A stretch of DNA of 8,295 nucleotides from Alphaproteobacteria bacterium MarineAlpha10_Bin2 (GTDB lineage Bacteria; Pseudomonadota; Alphaproteobacteria; UBA828). Under the pieces are notes generated by a model. It made no database searches and was not told the DNA's origin. It saw nothing but the letters and a program-made list of their open reading frames with translations. Below, in pieces: positions 6,664 through 8,295 of the stretch. The DNA lies in NCBI GenBank assembly GCA_002937555.1, contig PTKB01000117.1, positions 1-8,295 on the forward strand, read 5' to 3'. A program made the position numbers and the translations under genes. Numbering within the stretch: position 1 is the first letter of the stretch; each line of letters starts with the position of its first letter.

Positions 6664-6756
6664 TTAATACGAAATGTCATGTGAAAAATATATAACACAT
6701 TTTAATAACGTTAAATAATTCCATGAGTTTGTGAGAAATGGCGCGCGATGGTCGAT

Positions 6757-6785
6757 TTGAACCGGCGGTTCCTGCCGTATATAGA
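6757..6785 (+). promoter_or_regulatory. Sigma70-like promoter of the TPR gene
   Basis: A -35 like TTGAAC (6757-6762) and a -10 like TATAGA (6780-6785) are separated by exactly 17 bases. Each hexamer matches the consensus at four of six positions. Transcription would begin near 6792, leaving a leader of about 28 bases before the TPR start codon at 6820. Confidence 0.5.
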
Positions 6786-6795
6786 CTGAATTCTG

Positions 6796-6807
6796 GGGCC
6801 ATGGCCC
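6796..6807. promoter_or_regulatory. 12-bp palindrome in the TPR gene leader
   Basis: GGGCCATGGCCC is a perfect 12-base palindrome between the predicted -10 element and the GAGAGA ribosome binding site of the TPR gene. As DNA it could be an operator overlapping the start region; as RNA it would need a loop and so fold poorly. Its function is unproven. Confidence 0.3.
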
Positions 6808-6819
6808 ATTGAGAGAGAC

Positions 6820-8114
6820 ATGTCCGCACAGCAGCAAGTGCCATCTATTAACCTCGCCGTACAGCACCATGGCGCGGGCCGACTGTCCGAAGCGGAACAG
6901 GTCTGCCAGCAATTACTGAAGCAGGATCCCAATCAGCCCGTCGCTCTGCATCTGCTCGGTGTAATCACACACCAACTGGGAAACAACGAAGCCGCCGCCG
7001 ATCTCATCGCCAGGGCGGTCGAACTCGAGCCCGATATGACGGCGGCGCATTTCAACCTTGCCATCGTGCACACAGCACTCGGCGCATTGGACGCGGCGAT
7101 TGCCAGCTATCGAAGAGCGCTCGACCTCAAGCCCGATTATCCAGAAGCGCACAACAATATCGGTAACGCGCTGCAGAATCTGCGCCGGCCGGAAGAGGCG
7201 GTCGCCAGTTTTCAGGCAGCGCTTGCGCTCAAGTCGGATTATGCCCAAGCGCACAACAATCTCGGCTTTGCGCTCCGCGATCTCAGCCGGCTCGACGAGG
7301 CCATGGCCGGTTACCACACGGCGCTTGCCGTCAATCCGGACTATGCCGAGGCGCACGCCAATCTCGGCCTAGTGCTCCAGGATTTGGGCAAACCGGAGGA
7401 AGCCGTCGCCAGCTATCGCAAGGCAATCGATCTCAAGCCGGGCTTCGGGAGGATTCACAGCAACCTCGGGGCGTCGCTGCAGAGCCTCGGCAGGACCGAC
7501 GAAGCCATGGCGAGCTACCAACAGGCGCTTGAGCTCCAGCCCGAACTGGCCGAGGCACATAACAATCTCGGCAACGCGCTGCAGGATCTTGGCAGTCTCG
7601 AAGAGGCCATCACCCGCTACCGCCAGGCGGTCGCCCTCGAGCCCGAGAATGATTTGTTCTGGGCCAATCTTGCCGCTTCCTTGCGGTCCGTGTCGTTCAC
7701 CTCTATCGATGACAATCTCTATCAGGACCTGATGCGGCTGTTGGAGCGGCCCAAGCTGCCGCCTTCCTACATCGCCCGGCCCGTGATCAGCGCTCTTCTA
7801 CCACCATCCCGAATTTGCCCGCATTTTAGAAGCGCAGGACGAGATAAGCCCCTTCAGCGATATCGCCGAAAAACTGTCGGCGATTCCTCTATTCCTACGG
7901 ATTCTGGAACTCAGCCCGATTCGCGACCTCGAGATCGAACGGATGCTCACCGGTCTCCGCCGCTTGATGTTGTTGGAAGCTGCCGGAGCGAACGCGGCGG
8001 ATCGGGTAACCCCGTTTTCCGCGGCTCTGGCGCATAATTGTTGCACCAACGAATATGTTTTTGCCGAGACCGGTGAAGAAAAAGACGCGGTCGAACGCTT
8101 GCAGCAACAGATCG
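6820..8114 (+). pseudogene. TPR-repeat protein, frameshifted and IS-interrupted
   Basis: The gene starts at ATG 6820 with GAGAGA just upstream and encodes eight 34-residue tetratricopeptide repeats (about residues 8-277), a superhelical protein-binding scaffold. The repeats are near-consensus, with AEAHNNLGNALQDLG...EEA. A non-TPR segment follows (WANLAASLRS, LMRLLERPKLPPSYIARPVISAL). Near 7795-7799 the reading frame shifts by +1: the original frame turns into arginine/serine-rich nonsense to a stop at 8037. The next frame continues a sensible protein (FYHHPEFARILEAQDE, RILELSPIRDLEIERMLT, NEYVFAETGEEKDAVERLQQQI). This continuation breaks off at about 8114, where an IS3-type element begins. 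TPR proteins with such an NEYVF region usually continue into a methyltransferase-like domain, which is missing here. I judge it non-functional, or at best a TPR-only product. The exact indel could be a sequencing error. Confidence 0.8.
7039..7650 (+). repeat. Six tandem 102-bp TPR-coding units
   Basis: Six consecutive 102-base units encode TPR motifs 3 to 8. They are similar at DNA level too: the segment around GCGCACAACAATCTCGG recurs near 7147, 7249 and, in variant form, 7351, 7453 and 7555. Such direct repeats can gain or lose units by slippage or recombination. Confidence 0.75.
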
Positions 8115-8137
8115 TGTCTTGCCCCCTTATAACTGAG

Positions 8138-8170
8138 CCACATAATTCGTGATCTTCTACGAAGATGTGG
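8138..8170 (+). promoter_or_regulatory. Hairpin abutting the transposase RBS
   Basis: CCACAT (8138-8143) pairs with ATGTGG (8165-8170), and TTCGT (8146-8150) pairs with ACGAA (8159-8163), giving an 11-bp stem with a small internal asymmetry and an 8-base loop. The last two G residues of the stem belong to the GGAGG ribosome binding site (8169-8173). RNA folding could therefore limit transposase translation, as known for transcripts entering IS10 and IS200 from outside; for this element it is inference. Confidence 0.5.
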
Positions 8171-8180
8171 AGGTATTGGG

Positions 8181-8295
8181 ATGGCAAGGAAGCGATATAC
8201 CGATGAGGATGTATTAAACCTGCTGCGACAGATTGAGCTCAGTCTGGCGTCCGGCAGCAGTATCGAGACGGCCTGCCGGTCAGCCGGCATCAGCG
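8181..8295 (+). CDS. IS3-type transposase OrfA, N-terminal fragment
   Basis: The first 38 residues of a small DNA-binding transposase subunit are visible before the window ends. The start MARKRYTDEDVLNLLRQIE and the following GSSIETACRSAGIS form the helix-turn-helix of IS3-family OrfA proteins, which binds the element's inverted repeats. Complete OrfA is usually about 90-100 residues, and OrfB, with the DDE catalytic core, is normally made by a programmed -1 frameshift; both lie off the edge. GGAGG at 8169-8173 with a 7-base spacer supports ATG 8181. Whether the element is intact cannot be judged. Confidence 0.85.
   Translation, partial: MARKRYTDEDVLNLLRQIELSLASGSSIETACRSAGIS

Larger units (their letters stand above)
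6567..6819. other. AT-rich divergent intergenic region
   Basis: This 253-bp gap separates the minus-strand sulfur operon from the plus-strand TPR gene and should hold both promoters. Its core is strikingly AT-rich: only 20 of the 100 bases from 6621 to 6720 are G or C, against a clearly GC-rich surround. Three inverted repeats crowd the operon side (6603-6614, 6626-6639, 6646-6663) and a sigma70-like promoter lies on the TPR side. No convincing small gene is present; open frames here are continuations of TPR-gene shadows. I could not fix the minus-strand promoter because several weak candidates overlap. Confidence 0.7.
8115..8295 (+). mobile_element. IS3-family insertion sequence, left end
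   Basis: The element carries an OrfA-like transposase gene at 8181 and interrupts the TPR gene. Its left terminus is probably TGTCTTGCCCCCTTATAAC from 8115: it starts with TG and has a C-rich block, as IS3-family termini usually do, and lies exactly where TPR-like coding sense ends (QQQI at 8113). A terminus at TGAGCC (8134) is an alternative. The right inverted repeat and the target duplication lie outside the window, so the boundary is not proven. Confidence 0.7.

Noticed and set aside
6745..6775. tRNA T-loop-like GGTTCAAATC on the minus strand
   Set aside because: The flanking bases do not pair into a T-arm, and no acceptor, D or anticodon arms are found.
7943..8152. Separate small plus-strand gene starting MLTGLRR
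   Set aside because: It is the continuation of the TPR protein after the frameshift; the same frame is coherent upstream to about 7793 and no ribosome binding site precedes 7943. Its last codons fall within the IS.
7895..8290. Minus-strand frame of 131 codons across the IS junction
   Set aside because: It is antisense to both the TPR gene and the transposase start and has no recognisable protein features.

Overview
The window is high-GC, densely packed bacterial DNA. Its gene content suggests an alphaproteobacterium: a ferredoxin-type sulfite reductase flanked by DUF2849 and DUF934 genes, a cysteine-rich APS-type CysH, and a pcm gene beside a molybdopterin oxidoreductase. No rRNA, tRNA or CRISPR array was seen. 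The taxonomic assignment is an inference from gene families and base composition, not from a marker gene.

Layout. Positions 1-1053 (minus strand) hold pcm, a protein-L-isoaspartate methyltransferase, followed by the N-terminal 101 residues of a molybdopterin/4Fe-4S oxidoreductase that runs off the left edge. Positions 1187-2197 (plus strand) hold a MetX-like alpha/beta-hydrolase transcribed divergently from pcm. A perfect 13-bp-stem hairpin (2214-2243) and about 190 bases without a gene follow it. Positions 6566 down to 2430 (minus strand) form one tightly packed assimilatory sulfate-reduction operon, in transcription order: siroheme synthase N-terminal module (CysG-like, with a decayed methyltransferase tail), DUF2849 protein, siroheme/4Fe-4S nitrite/sulfite reductase, DUF934 protein, and CysH (APS reductase type). 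Gaps run from 13 nt to a 14-nt overlap. A very AT-rich divergent intergenic region (6567-6819) separates this operon from a plus-strand TPR protein gene (from 6820). That gene is broken twice: by a frameshift near 7795-7799, and by an IS3-type insertion sequence whose left end lies near 8115. The IS transposase (OrfA-like) starts at 8181 and runs off the right edge.

How the genes fit together. CysH reduces adenylyl sulfate to sulfite. The hemoprotein reduces sulfite to sulfide, and its siroheme cofactor is made with the CysG-like dehydrogenase/ferrochelatase at the head of the operon. No sulfate adenylyltransferase (cysD/cysN), no flavoprotein CysJ and no intact uroporphyrinogen-III methyltransferase is present here. 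ATP sulfurylase, an electron donor (probably ferredoxin) and SUMT must therefore be encoded elsewhere. The MetX-like hydrolase lies next to this sulfur operon but is convergent with it, so a functional link is only a possibility.

The points most worth a second look are the vestigial SUMT domain in the CysG-like protein, the doubly inactivated TPR gene, the conserved small DUF2849/DUF934 partners, the inverted repeats in the divergent promoter regions, and a hairpin that abuts the transposase ribosome binding site.
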